From: Salinivibrio socompensis S35
GTDB taxonomy: Bacteria > Pseudomonadota > Gammaproteobacteria > Enterobacterales > Vibrionaceae
Direction of reading: 5' to 3'
Assembly: GCF_000513715.1 (NCBI RefSeq)
Contig: NZ_AQOD01000051.1
Coordinates: forward strand, 35-37,825
DNA: 37,791 nt
The translations under genes were made by a program, and so were the position numbers. Shown piece after piece: positions 20,982 to 30,144 of the stretch. Each line of letters starts with the position of its first letter. The first letter of the stretch is position 1. Under the pieces are notes generated by a model that had not been told where the DNA came from, searched no databases, and saw nothing but the letters and a program-made list of their open reading frames with translations.

Positions 20982-21748
20982 ATCGCTTTTTTAAAGGCAG
21001 TTTCCTCTCCTTAGTTTATGCGTTTTTATATATCCCTATTCTGATTTTAATCGTCAACTCGTTCAACGCGAGCAAGTTTGGGATGAGTTGGAAAGGCTTT
21101 ACTTGGCAATGGTATGAGGAGCTTGTGAACAATCATAGCCTAATGCAAGCCGCAGGGAACTCACTGACTATTGCTATTTTTTCTGCTAGTGCGGCCGCCA
21201 TTATAGGTAGCTTAACCGCTGTGGCATTGTTTCGTTATCGCTTTCGCGGCAAACAATTTGTCAATGGGATGCTGTTCGTGGTGATGATGTCACCCGATAT
21301 CGTGATGGCTATCTCGCTGTTGGCGCTCTTTATCTTAATGGGCGCGCAATTAGGATTTTTGACCTTGCTGCTGTCACACATCACTTTTTGTCTGCCGTTT
21401 GTCGTGGTCACGGTTTACAGCCGCTTAAATGGCTTTGACGTCAAAATGCTTGAAGCCGCACGTGACTTAGGCGCGAGCGAATGGGTTATTTTGACCAAAA
21501 TCATCCTACCGCTAGCCGCTCCCGCGGTGGCTGCGGGCTGGTTACTAAGCTTCACCTTGTCACTGGATGATGTCATTGTTAGCTCCTTTGTCACCGGGCC
21601 AGGTTATGAAATATTACCTCTCAAAGTCTACTCCATGGTAAAAGTCGGCGTGTCGCCAGAAATTAACGCTCTCGCCACCATTATGCTGATTGTGTCACTC
21701 GTGCTGGTCATGTGTTCACAATGGCTAGCCAAAGATCGACTAAAATAA
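20978..21748 (+). CDS. potC: Spermidine/putrescine ABC transporter permease PotC
   Basis: PotC pairs with PotB to form the polyamine channel. The 256-residue product has six predicted helices, an N-terminus YIPILILIVNSFNASKFGM and the EAA motif [20 protein letters not shown] (about 160-180). It ends SQWLAKDRLK, as in related PotC proteins. It starts by ATGA overlap with potB. The gene expected next, potD, survives only as a stub. Confidence 0.95.
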   Translation: MNRFFKGSFLSLVYAFLYIPILILIVNSFNASKFGMSWKGFTWQWYEELVNNHSLMQAAGNSLTIAIFSASAAAIIGSLTAVALFRYRFRGKQFVNGMLFVVMMSPDIVMAISLLALFILMGAQLGFLTLLLSHITFCLPFVVVTVYSRLNGFDVKMLEAARDLGASEWVILTKIILPLAAPAVAAGWLLSFTLSLDDVIVSSFVTGPGYEILPLKVYSMVKVGVSPEINALATIMLIVSLVLVMCSQWLAKDRLK

Positions 21749-21758
21749 TCTTGCCCTT

Positions 21759-21790
21759 GGGTGGCTGACAGGTTAGCCACCCTTCTTTTA
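21759..21790 (+). terminator. Intrinsic terminator after potC
   Basis: GGGTGGCT, an 8-base loop, AGCCACCC, then TTCTTTTAT. In an intact operon it would lie between potC and potD, as an attenuating terminator that sets PotD apart. Confidence 0.8.
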
Positions 21791-21808
21791 TGTTATTAGG
21801 AGCTCACC

Positions 21809-21895
21809 ATGATTAAATGGTCTCCTTTTTGCGTTTACCCTATTCGGCGCGTTTCTCACTCCCACCGCCATATCAGCGAACAATACTTGTTCACC
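21809..21895 (+). pseudogene. potD: potD remnant: start codon and signal peptide only
   Basis: A good ribosome site (GGAG, 6 bases before ATG 21809) opens a frame MIKWS, which resembles PotD starts (E. coli MKKWS). After one indel the neighbouring frame reads LFAFTLFGAFLTPTAISANNT, a convincing signal peptide with an Ala-type cleavage end. Then similarity to PotD stops and the sequence runs straight into the 3' end of cobB on the other strand. The substrate-binding domain is absent. The most likely reading is a deletion or rearrangement that fused the potD start to the cobB locus; the exact joint is near 21890-21900. Confidence 0.6.
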
Positions 21896-21901
21896 CCTGA
21901 T

Positions 21902-22618
21902 TTATCGCTCGAGTGCCAAAATCTCATCCACCAGCTTAGGTACCAAGGTGCTCGCTTTGCCGTAGCGCCGCTCATCAAACTCGCTCTCAACCGCACTCGG
22001 TTCGAGGTTAATTTCAATCGTATGGGCGCCATGCATCGCCGCTTCATGCACAAAACCAGCGGCGGGATAAACGGCCCCTGATGTCCCTATTGAGATAAAC
22101 AAATCCGCTTGGTTTAACGCCTCATGGATTTTCCCCATGCCCCATGGCATTTCACCAAACCAAACCACATGAGGCCGCAAAGGTGCAGGCATCTGACAAC
22201 AGTGACAATGGTCAGACTCCGAAATATCGCCCTTCCAATCAATGGTTTGCTGAGAATAGCTACAGCGCGCCTTTAACAGCTCGCCATGCATATGGATAAT
22301 CTGTTCGGTACCGGCTCGTTCATGAAGATCATCAATGTTTTGTGTCACCACCAGTACGGTCGCATTGGTCGTTTTTTCCAAGTAAGCCAAGGCCTCATGC
22401 GCAGGGTTCGGATTCACCCCCGACTGCAACTGGCGACGGCGATCATTGTAAAATTGCTGCACCAAGGTCGGATTGCGCTCAAATCCCTCAGGCGTTGCAA
22501 CATCTTCAATGTGGTGTTCTTCCCACAAACCATCTTGATCACGGAATGTTTTTATCCCTGATTCCGCTGATATACCAGCGCCGGTTAAAATTACGATGTG
22601 TTGATAAGGGAATGTCAT
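21902..22618 (-). CDS. cobB: NAD-dependent protein deacylase CobB (sirtuin)
   Basis: CobB removes acetyl and succinyl groups from lysines using NAD. The 238-residue product has [15 protein letters not shown] (13-27), [12 protein letters not shown] (92-103), the catalytic histidine H111 in HMHGE, zinc cysteines at C119 and in CHCC (about 138), and PHVVWFGE. Y57 and R60 (FYNDR) are the pair that lets class III sirtuins act on succinyl-lysine. It lacks the N-terminal extension of the long E. coli form. It is divergent from the DUF3581 gene. Confidence 0.95.
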   Translation of the reverse strand: MTFPYQHIVILTGAGISAESGIKTFRDQDGLWEEHHIEDVATPEGFERNPTLVQQFYNDRRRQLQSGVNPNPAHEALAYLEKTTNATVLVVTQNIDDLHERAGTEQIIHMHGELLKARCSYSQQTIDWKGDISESDHCHCCQMPAPLRPHVVWFGEMPWGMGKIHEALNQADLFISIGTSGAVYPAAGFVHEAAMHGAHTIEINLEPSAVESEFDERRYGKASTLVPKLVDEILALER

Positions 22619-22807
22619 ACGCCTATCCTTGTTAATTCATTAACCTACGCTATTTATACCACTCTCGCCTTTACCATTGAAGCATTGTGGTTTTAGACCT
22701 TAGTCGTTGACATCACTCACAAATAAGCGATGTAACGACTGGCTAGACCAATGCTTGGCACTGCTTGGGTTACAATGGCCGCTTATTTCTCGTATCTGTT
22801 ACTCACT

Positions 22808-23515
22808 ATGAATTTAGAACATTATTATTCTGAGCAAGATGGAAAACTGATTTTTACTCGCCAACAAGCGAGTGATTTTGCGAAACGCGTTGCCGGTGAC
22901 GTTAACCCCATTCATGATACCGATGCGTCACGATTTTGTGTGCCGGGGGATTTACTCCTTTCTATTTTGCTCGCAAAAACGGGGATCAGTGAGGAAATTG
23001 AAATTCAGTTTAATGGCATGATCAGTGCCAACACCCCTTTAACTATCGTTGAAACAGATGAGGAAGTCACTGTCGTCGACGATGATCAAAAGCGCTACCT
23101 AACCATGACTCGACGCGGCGCGGTTCGTCATGATCAGGCATTGGCGACCGAAATAGCGACTCATTATGTTCAGTTTTCTGGCAAGAACTTTCCCCACATC
23201 ATGGTGCCACTGATGCGTGAGCAACAGATGATGATAAACACCGATCGCCCATTGGTGATGTATGAAAAAATGAGCCTAGCATTCGACGATTTATCGATTG
23301 CCTCTGCGCAAGTCGAGCTCTCCGATTCGGCGATGCATGTCAGCGGAAAAAGAGGAAAAGTCGAGCTTGCCTTTGATTTCATTGTGAACGGTCAACGTGT
23401 CGGTCATGGCCGAAAAACCATGGTGGCCAGTGGATTACGCCCCTATTGTGAAGCGGCCATTCAAGACCTGGTTGAGCGATTTAATCAGCGAAAAGACGCT
23501 TACAGCACCACATAG
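22808..23515 (+). CDS. DUF3581 family protein with a hotdog-like dehydratase motif
   Basis: A 235-residue soluble protein. I identify it as DUF3581 by its start MNLEHYYSEQDGKLIF and overall pattern. Near the N-terminus RQQASDFAKRVAGDVNPIHDTDASRF (the core is AGDVNPIHDT) matches the active-site style of MaoC-like hotdog hydratases (D-x-N-P-x-H), so it may bind an acyl-thioester, but no function is known. ATG 22808 is preferred; an open frame from 22751 adds a hydrophobic segment of doubtful reality. No clear ribosome site is seen. Confidence 0.72.
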   Translation: MNLEHYYSEQDGKLIFTRQQASDFAKRVAGDVNPIHDTDASRFCVPGDLLLSILLAKTGISEEIEIQFNGMISANTPLTIVETDEEVTVVDDDQKRYLTMTRRGAVRHDQALATEIATHYVQFSGKNFPHIMVPLMREQQMMINTDRPLVMYEKMSLAFDDLSIASAQVELSDSAMHVSGKRGKVELAFDFIVNGQRVGHGRKTMVASGLRPYCEAAIQDLVERFNQRKDAYSTT

Positions 23516-23619
23516 CCTCGTGACTTTATAGTGTCCTATCGGCCTGAAGCTCGCTAATCAGGGCCACTCACAGTGATGAACTCGCCCAGTGAATACTGAT
23601 TCCCTAGAAGCTGTGCGAA

Positions 23620-24522
23620 CTAGAAGCAGTGCTGAATAGCCAAATACTTATTGCGAATATGTTCAATCAATAAGCGCACCTTTTTCGGCGGTTGGCGTGT
23701 AAACGGATAAACGGCATAAATCCCTAGTTTTTTTCCCACTTGATCAGGGAACAGATCAATCAAATCCCCTTCGATTAAATCGTTATACACCAAACAGCGC
23801 GGCACATAAGCGATCCCATGACCACTCAACGCTCCCTGGCGCAATGCAATCGGGTTATCCGTAGACAGATTACCGGTCACTTTGATGACTTGATTTTTAT
23901 GCTCGCCTTTAAACTCCCAATCACTCGCACCTGTGGTCTGATACGCGTATTGCAAGCAGTTATGCTGTTTAAGCTCAATGGGGTGCTGAGGTCGGCCATG
24001 ACGAGCAATATAATCCGGCGCTGCACATACGACCCACTGAGAATCGAGAATATGGCGAGCGATAAGACTCGAGTCTTCCAAGTACCCTGTACGGATCACT
24101 AAATCGAAGCCTTCATCAAGCAAATCCACGAACCGATTATTCAACGACATATCAATATTCAAGCCAGGATACTGACCACAAAACTCGGCGACAGCTTCGG
24201 CTAACAGCAACTCCCCCGAAATTGTCGGGACGGATATTTTTATCTGACCGGTAATCGCTTCCCCAAGTCCTGCAACGGCATCAAACGCCTCGTCGGCGGC
24301 CTGCTTCACAGTTTTTGCACCTTGGTACAAGGTCCGCCCTGCATCAGTGAGGGTCAGTTTGCGCGTGGTGCGATACAAAAGCTGCACGCCTAAGCCTTCT
24401 TCAAGCTTTTTAACGCGTTTGCTAACTACGGAATTTGTCAGGGAATTTATTTCCGCGACCTTGCTAAAAGAGCCATACTCAACAACTTGAGCAAAAAGAA
24501 CGAGATCATCTGTTTTAGGCAT
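23620..24522 (-). CDS. LysR-family transcriptional regulator
   Basis: A 300-residue LysR-type regulator with the N-terminal winged helix-turn-helix (about 5-60: FAQVVEYGSFSKVAE, NSVVSKRVKKLEEGLGVQLLYRTTRKLTLT) and a substrate-binding domain (about 90-295). It is divergent from lldP-dld, so it probably controls lactate use in response to an unknown ligand. The usual E. coli regulator LldR is a GntR protein, so this is an alternative arrangement. Candidate operator lies 13 bp upstream of its start. Confidence 0.9.
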   Translation of the reverse strand: MPKTDDLVLFAQVVEYGSFSKVAEINSLTNSVVSKRVKKLEEGLGVQLLYRTTRKLTLTDAGRTLYQGAKTVKQAADEAFDAVAGLGEAITGQIKISVPTISGELLLAEAVAEFCGQYPGLNIDMSLNNRFVDLLDEGFDLVIRTGYLEDSSLIARHILDSQWVVCAAPDYIARHGRPQHPIELKQHNCLQYAYQTTGASDWEFKGEHKNQVIKVTGNLSTDNPIALRQGALSGHGIAYVPRCLVYNDLIEGDLIDLFPDQVGKKLGIYAVYPFTRQPPKKVRLLIEHIRNKYLAIQHCF

Positions 24523-24535
24523 ATTGTGTCAGTAA

Positions 24536-24562
24536 TGGAAGTAATTATTTTCATTATTTCCA
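24536..24562. promoter_or_regulatory. Interrupted palindrome between the LysR gene and lldP
   Basis: TGGAAGTAAT, a 7-base spacer, ATTATTTCCA. The 10-bp arms match at nine positions. It lies 13 bp from the regulator start and about 140 bp from lldP, a typical place for a LysR autoregulatory site. Confidence 0.5.
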
Positions 24563-24699
24563 TATATCAGAGAAATGTAAACGCGTAATGTCACATTTGT
24601 TTAACATCACGTCACCGAGCTGTCAGCAAAATAACAACACATGAGTGACGTCATTTTTTACGTGATTTAACGGAAGAGACGCCTAACTAAGGAATACTT

Positions 24700-26392
24700 A
24701 TGACAGATACCCTCTACGCCCTCATTGCGTTCTCACCCATAGTGGTGGCTGCTATTTTACTGGTGGGTTTAAACTGGCCGGCCAAAAAGGCAATGCCGGT
24801 CGCTTTTATCATGACAGTCTTGATCGCACTATTCCAGTGGCAAATGAGCGCAGCGCGTGTATCCGCCTCTATTGCCCAAGGACTCATCATTACCGCCGCT
24901 GTCCTGTGGATCGTATTTGGTGCCATCCTTTTACTTAACACCCTAAAGCACACAGGCGCGATCATCGTCATTCGTAATGGCTTTACCACCATTTCGGACG
25001 ACAGACGGATACAAGCCATTATTATCGCTTGGTGCTTCGGCTCTTTTATTGAGGGCGCGTCAGGGTTTGGCACACCGGCTGCAATTGCTGCGCCTCTCCT
25101 GGTTGCCATTGGCTTTCCAGCGCTTGCCGTCGGTTGTCGTCGGTATGATGATTCAGTCTACCCCTGTGTCATTTGGTGCCGTTGGGACCCCGATTATCGT
25201 CGGGGTTAATAAAGGGTTAGACAGTCATGCGATTGGGCAAACTCTCACCGCCAACGGTAGCCACTGGGCCACCTATCTACAGGCAATCACTACCCAGGTT
25301 TCGTTTATTCATGCTTTTATCGGCACCCTGATGCCGCTACTCATGGCGATGATGCTGACTCGTTTTTTTGGTAAAAACAAAAGCTGGAAAGAAGGCTTGG
25401 CGATCGCGCCTTTTGCGATTTTTGCCGGTTTAGCCTTTACGGTTCCCTATGCGCTCACCGGTTGGCTGCTGGGGCCTGAGTTTCCATCGCTGATGGGTGG
25501 GCTCGTCGGCATTATGTTGGTAACAATCGCCGCGCGGAAAGGATTTCTGGTCCCTAAAACGCAATGGGATTTTGATGATGAATCGACATGGCCAACACAT
25601 TGGTTAGGCTCACTGAAAATGGACCTCAAAATCCAAGAAAAACCCATGAGCATGGCTATGGCTTGGACGCCTTATATCTTGTTAGCTGTCTTCTTAGTGA
25701 TTAGCCGCGTCAGCCCAACCGCTAAAACCGCACTGACGGATGTCAGCCTAAGTTTCTCTGCGCTATTTGGTGAAACGGGCATCAATGCCGCCATCCAGCC
25801 TTTATACCTTCCAGGAGGTATCCTGGCGTTTGTGGCGTTGATTGCCGTCTTGTTACAAGCCCGTCAATTGGCACCGCTCATGACAGCCGCACGCGAGTCG
25901 AGTAAAACACTCATTGGCGCTGGCTTTGTTTTAGTCTTTACCATCCCAATGGTGCGTATTTTTATCAACTCAGGCGTTAATGGTGCAGATCTCGTCAGTA
26001 TGCCCGTGATGACCGCACGATTTGCCGCAGATCTAGTAGGCGATGGTTTCCCTGCACTGAGTGCCACTATTGGGGCATTAGGTGCGTTTATTGCCGGCTC
26101 AAACACTGTCTCCAACATGATGTTTAGTCAATTCCAGTTTGAAGTAGCACAAACGCTGGGCGCATCAACGGTGGTCGTGATTGCCCTGCAAGCCGTTGGC
26201 GCGGCAGCTGGCAATATGATTGCAATACACAATGTCGTTGCCGCCTCTGCAACCGTTGGCTTGCTTGGGCGTGAAGGCGCGACGCTCAGAAAAACGATTT
26301 TACCAACGCTCTACTATCTTGTTGCAGCCGGCATCATTGGCATTGTACTGGTGAACATACTGCAATTTGCTGATGGGCTCACCGCGGCGTAA
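24700..26392 (+). CDS. lldP: Lactate permease, LldP/LctP family (frameshifted)
   Basis: A lactate/proton symporter of about 560 residues and roughly 12-14 helices. The first frame contains [23 protein letters not shown], the LctP signature ([11 protein letters not shown]); the second continues [24 protein letters not shown] and [19 protein letters not shown]. The frames meet around 25125-25140 in a run of GTC/GGT repeats; the second frame is open well before the junction. AAGGA precedes ATG 24700. It is in an operon with dld (about 100 bp gap). Confidence 0.9.
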
Positions 26393-26493
26393 TCTAAACC
26401 GATAAGGTCGAGCGTGTCTCGGCCTTTCTCACCACAAACGGGCCAGCTAGGCTGACCCCCAGCCTTTGTAAAACATGAAGGAAAGGAACGCTT

Positions 26494-28272
26494 ATGAATA
26501 CCCCATCACGTTTGTCGTCAACGCAACAACAAGCATTTCTCTCGACGTTGACGGACATCGTGGGAAAAGACAATCTCCTCACCGATAAAAGTCAGACCCA
26601 GCACTATCGCATGGGGTGGCGTTCGGGAGGGGGAGCTGCACTGGCCGTTATATTTCCAACGTCTTTGGTCATGCAGTGGCGAGTGCTACAAGCATGTGTT
26701 GAAGCCGATGTAGTCATGATTATGCAAGCCGCTAACACAGGGTTAACTGAGGGCTCTACGCCTAAAGGGGATGACTATGATCGTGATGTCGTTATTATCA
26801 ACACCACTCGCTTAGACGGTTTACAATTGATTGATGATGGCAAGCAAGTGGTCAGCTTCCCCGGCACCACACTGCACCACCTAGAGCAAACTTTACGCCC
26901 ACTTCATCGCGCGCCCCACTCGGTTATCGGCTCGTCGTGCATTGGCGCCTCAATTGTCGGCGGCGTGGCGAACAATTCAGGCGGCGCGCTGGTAAAGCGT
27001 GGGCCAGCTTATACGGAATATTCGTTGTTCGCGCAACTCACCGAACACGGCGAGTTAGTGTTAGTCAACCATCTAGGAATCGCGCTGGGTGACGATCCAG
27101 AAACCATACTCTCTCGTGTAGAAAAAGGGGATTACCGCCCCGAAGACGTTCTGTTTGACGACCGTAAAGCCTCTGCCCATGACTACGAACACATCTTGCG
27201 TGATGTCGATGCCGACAGCCCTGCTCGCTATAACGCGGACAAACGTCGCCTGCATGAAGTCAGCGGCTGTGCCGGTAAACTCGCGGTGTTTGCTGTGCGT
27301 TTAGATACCTATCCCATTCCTGAGCGCGAGCAAGTTTTTTATCTGGGTACCAATGACCCTGATGTCTTCAATACGCTGCGTCGACGTGTATTGTCCGAGT
27401 TGTCGCATTTGCCGGAAGTCGGCGAATACATGCACCGCGATGCGTTTAATATCGCCGAGCGTTACGGTAAAGATGTGTTTCTCGCGATTGGGCAACTAGG
27501 TACCGACTCAATACCGAAGATGTTTGCCTTAAAAGCCCAGATCACCGCCTGGCTAGACAAAGTGCCGCTGCTGCCTAAGTCCCTGCCCGATAAAGTGATG
27601 CAGTACGCCAGCCAATTATTTCCTCAGCATTTACCCAGACGAATGCTGGCGTTTCGCGATCGATATGAACATCACTTGATCGTTAAAGCCGCTGACGAGG
27701 GCATTAATGAGACATCGGCGTTTTTAAGCCGCTTCTTTGCCGATCACCCAGACAGTGACTATTTTGCCTGTAATACGGATGAAGCAAAAAAAGCGATGTT
27801 ACACCGGTTTGCCGCCGCTGGTGCAGCGATCCGCTATCACACCATGCATCGCCGGGACAGTGAAGATATTCTGGCCCTCGATATTGCACTTAAACGGAAT
27901 GAAATCGAATGGCAAGAACACCTGCCCGAAGAGATTGAACAAGACATAGTCGCCAAGCTCTATTATGGCCATTTCTTCTGTCATGTGTTCCACCAAGACT
28001 ATGTGATTAGAAAAGGCGCTGATGTGGCAACAATCAAAGCCAACATGTTGGCACGATTAGAAACCCGTGGCGCGAAATACCCGGCAGAGCACAATGTCGG
28101 GCACCTTTATGCAGCAGAGCCCGATTTAGCCAACTTTTATCATCAGCTTGATCCCACCAATAGCTTTAACCCCGGTATTGGAAAAACCGGCAAGAAAAAG
28201 TACAGCACCGATTGCCAATGCATTGACCACGCATTACGGCATTCAGCTTCGGATACCCCTCTGAGACAGTGA
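26494..28272 (+). CDS. dld: FAD-linked D-lactate dehydrogenase (quinone), Dld
   Basis: Dld is a peripheral membrane flavoenzyme that oxidises D-lactate to pyruvate and passes electrons to quinone. The 592-residue product (E. coli 571) has the FAD-binding domain with NTGLTEGSTPKG (about 88), SSCIGASIVGGVANNSGGALVKRGPAYTE (core GGVANNSGGALV, about 155-170), and a C-terminal region with HNVGHLY and DPTNSFNPGIGKTGK near the end. It is intact. AAGGAAAGGA precedes ATG 26494. Adjacent to lldP, it forms a lactate utilisation unit. Confidence 0.95.
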   Translation: MNTPSRLSSTQQQAFLSTLTDIVGKDNLLTDKSQTQHYRMGWRSGGGAALAVIFPTSLVMQWRVLQACVEADVVMIMQAANTGLTEGSTPKGDDYDRDVVIINTTRLDGLQLIDDGKQVVSFPGTTLHHLEQTLRPLHRAPHSVIGSSCIGASIVGGVANNSGGALVKRGPAYTEYSLFAQLTEHGELVLVNHLGIALGDDPETILSRVEKGDYRPEDVLFDDRKASAHDYEHILRDVDADSPARYNADKRRLHEVSGCAGKLAVFAVRLDTYPIPEREQVFYLGTNDPDVFNTLRRRVLSELSHLPEVGEYMHRDAFNIAERYGKDVFLAIGQLGTDSIPKMFALKAQITAWLDKVPLLPKSLPDKVMQYASQLFPQHLPRRMLAFRDRYEHHLIVKAADEGINETSAFLSRFFADHPDSDYFACNTDEAKKAMLHRFAAAGAAIRYHTMHRRDSEDILALDIALKRNEIEWQEHLPEEIEQDIVAKLYYGHFFCHVFHQDYVIRKGADVATIKANMLARLETRGAKYPAEHNVGHLYAAEPDLANFYHQLDPTNSFNPGIGKTGKKKYSTDCQCIDHALRHSASDTPLRQ

Positions 28273-28330
28273 CGTCATCGACAACCTCATCTCACTAATG
28301 ATGGCCTTTCACTCACGAACAAGGTCGCGT

Positions 28331-29180
28331 CTAGAGCGCGGCTTTTTCTCGTATAAAGCGGGCAAAACGTGGGATCCCTTTCTCTGTGACACCGTTATAA
28401 CGCACAATAATGGTTTGCCCTTTCTTAGGTGGATCGTGGCGCTGTTGATCGGTAAAACCAGAGCCACATTAAACACAGTGCCATCCATCATCCGCACTTG
28501 AAGTGATCCCATCATTCCGCTTAAACGGCCCTGACCTGGGTTCATATCCACTACGGACACATCGATTTCTTGGAAAGCCTTAAGCTTAATTAAACTGTCA
28601 ACACGATCGCCAAGGTACAAACTGTCGGGGTGATGCAGCATCAACCTTCACCACCGGCGTCGGTGATTTGGGTCAGCCGATCAGCCAGAGCTGAGTCATT
28701 AGCGACTGGCTGCTGCTCGACTAACTGGATAACATCTGCTTGATCAGCAACCAGATGTTTGAGTTCCAAATAGCGCTCGGAGAAACGTCCTGGATGCTGA
28801 GGAAGGTCAAACACATAAAAGCCGATACGTTGCCAGTCATTGTCATTTGGCGTCTGATCAAGCACCGTTCTCAGTACCGTTTGAAACTCACCGCGTCCGG
28901 CCCACAGCTCACCATCCAGGGCGACATTAGGCAATGCTGCGAGAAAAGATTGCGGTGCATAAATGGGGTTGCCCTGGCGGGTCAGCAATTCCGTGCCGGT
29001 CCAGTAAGCTCGAATCCCGTCTAGCTTTTCACTTGCCCAAAAGCCTTGATAGCTTTGTGATGCTAACTGTCCATCCACGCCGTGCATCAATGCCGGTGCC
29101 GACGGTGCACTCAATGACATGGCCGGGTATAACGCACAAGCAGAAAGTAAACCAATACTGAGCCGATTCATATATCCCAT
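28331..29180 (-). CDS. Secreted ATP-dependent DNA ligase (two frameshifts)
   Basis: A small ATP-dependent DNA ligase with a signal peptide (MGYMNRLSIGLLSACALYPAMSLSA), so it is likely periplasmic (Lig E type). The adenylation motif is EKLDGIRAYW (lysine about residue 50), followed by DGELWAGRG and VFDLP. Two shifts break it: adding one T at about 28643 joins DAGGEG to LMLHHPDSLYLGDR, and adding one G at about 28464 restores GSGFTDQQRHDPP and a proper tail ending at TAG 28331-28333. Lig E ligases of this compact kind lack extra DNA-binding domains. ATG 29180 follows AAGGAG by 7 bases. Confidence 0.88.
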
Positions 29181-29329
29181 CACTGCACTCCTTATCGCAT
29201 GAGGTTAAAGGCTAACCAGAATCCAAACCGATACGGAGAAAAAGAAGGTTAACTTGGCAGAAAGCTAACAACAGTCATTGTTCGACAATGGGGTTTGCAT
29301 TGCATCATGATAACTGACTCGCGGGCTTT

Positions 29330-29964
29330 TTATGCCTGGTAGGAAAAGGCATAGATGAAGGTGCCATTTTTTATCACATCAATCACACGAGATGACAAAT
29401 CGGTGGGCAGTGCCGGACACCCCCAGCTGCGTCCCAGACGACCGCTTTGCTCAATCATTGCTGGATTGGCATAGTCAGCACCGTGAATCACAATCGCTCG
29501 TTCACGCGCTTGTCATTCAAGCCTTCAGAGAGCCCATCTAAGCGCAGCGAATAGCCGTGTTTGCCGTGATACGTTTCCGCCGCACGATAAATGCCGAGGG
29601 ATGTTTGCAACGAATTAACCCGATTAGAAAATGTCTTGGCATACACATTGCCGCTATTCTTGCCATGCGAAACATACGAACGAAAAAGGACGTCGCGCGT
29701 TTTTACGTTGATCACCCAAAAGCGTTTTTCGGTCGATGGCTTACCATAATCGATGAGGGTCATCACAGGTTTGGCGCTGTGATGCTGGGAAAAGTGGCGA
29801 TAGGCATCAGCAAAGGCGTGATAAGACACCTCACCTTCAAAGTGAAGGGATTGATACAAACCACTGACGTCATCTTTAAAACTGGCCAATGCCGGGTGAG
29901 AAAGGCTCAACGTAATCAGCCCCAATACCGCCAAGCACCATGGGGGAAGTGTTAATCGCATCAT
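29330..29964 (-). CDS. Murein L,D-transpeptidase catalytic-domain (YkuD_2-like) protein (frameshifted)
   Basis: A secreted protein of about 211 residues with a signal peptide (ending SLSHPALA) and a YkuD_2-type domain. Conserved: MTLIDYGKPSTEKRFWVINV, SHGKNSGNVYAKTFSN and, in the second frame, IVIHGADYANP and GRSWGCPALP, where the cysteine is the expected nucleophile. The frame change is fixed by adding one G at about 29508, giving DKARERAIVIHG, and the gene then ends at TAA 29330-29332. It may edit peptidoglycan cross-links or be a related enzyme; the specific reaction is not shown here. ATG 29964 follows AAGGA. Confidence 0.85.
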
Positions 29965-29988
29965 GTTATGTTCCTTATTTTGCCACTG

Positions 29989-30021
29989 CAATACGGGCTA
30001 CCTAGTAGAGTGCCCGTATTG
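29989..30021. repeat. 10-bp-arm inverted repeat upstream of the L,D-transpeptidase-like gene
   Basis: CAATACGGGC, a 13-base spacer, GCCCGTATTG. The arms are perfect. It is 25 bp before ATG 29964, so it could be an operator or a 5' leader stem. Confidence 0.6.
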
Positions 30022-30060
30022 ACAAAAACAAAAACCGTGCCATCAAGACACGGTTTTATT
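30022..30060 (-). terminator. Intrinsic terminator for hrpA
   Basis: On the minus strand AAAACCGTG, a 9-base loop, CACGGTTTT, then TTGTTTTTG. The T-run is on the minus strand, matching the direction of hrpA, which ends 85 bases upstream. Confidence 0.9.
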
Positions 30061-30144
30061 AACTATTGATAGTTAAGTAATTTAATCAATCTATCGCAGG
30101 CCGGAATACACGCGCGATCCGACGGTGGCAGAAGGTTGCCACGA

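Noticed and set aside
22751-22807. Extended N-terminus of the DUF3581 protein
   Set aside because: The extra residues form a hydrophobic stretch not expected in this soluble family and lack a ribosome site; ATG 22808 was preferred.
28386-28398. GTGACACCGTTAT in the ligase gene as matS
   Set aside because: Two mismatches in the conserved right half.
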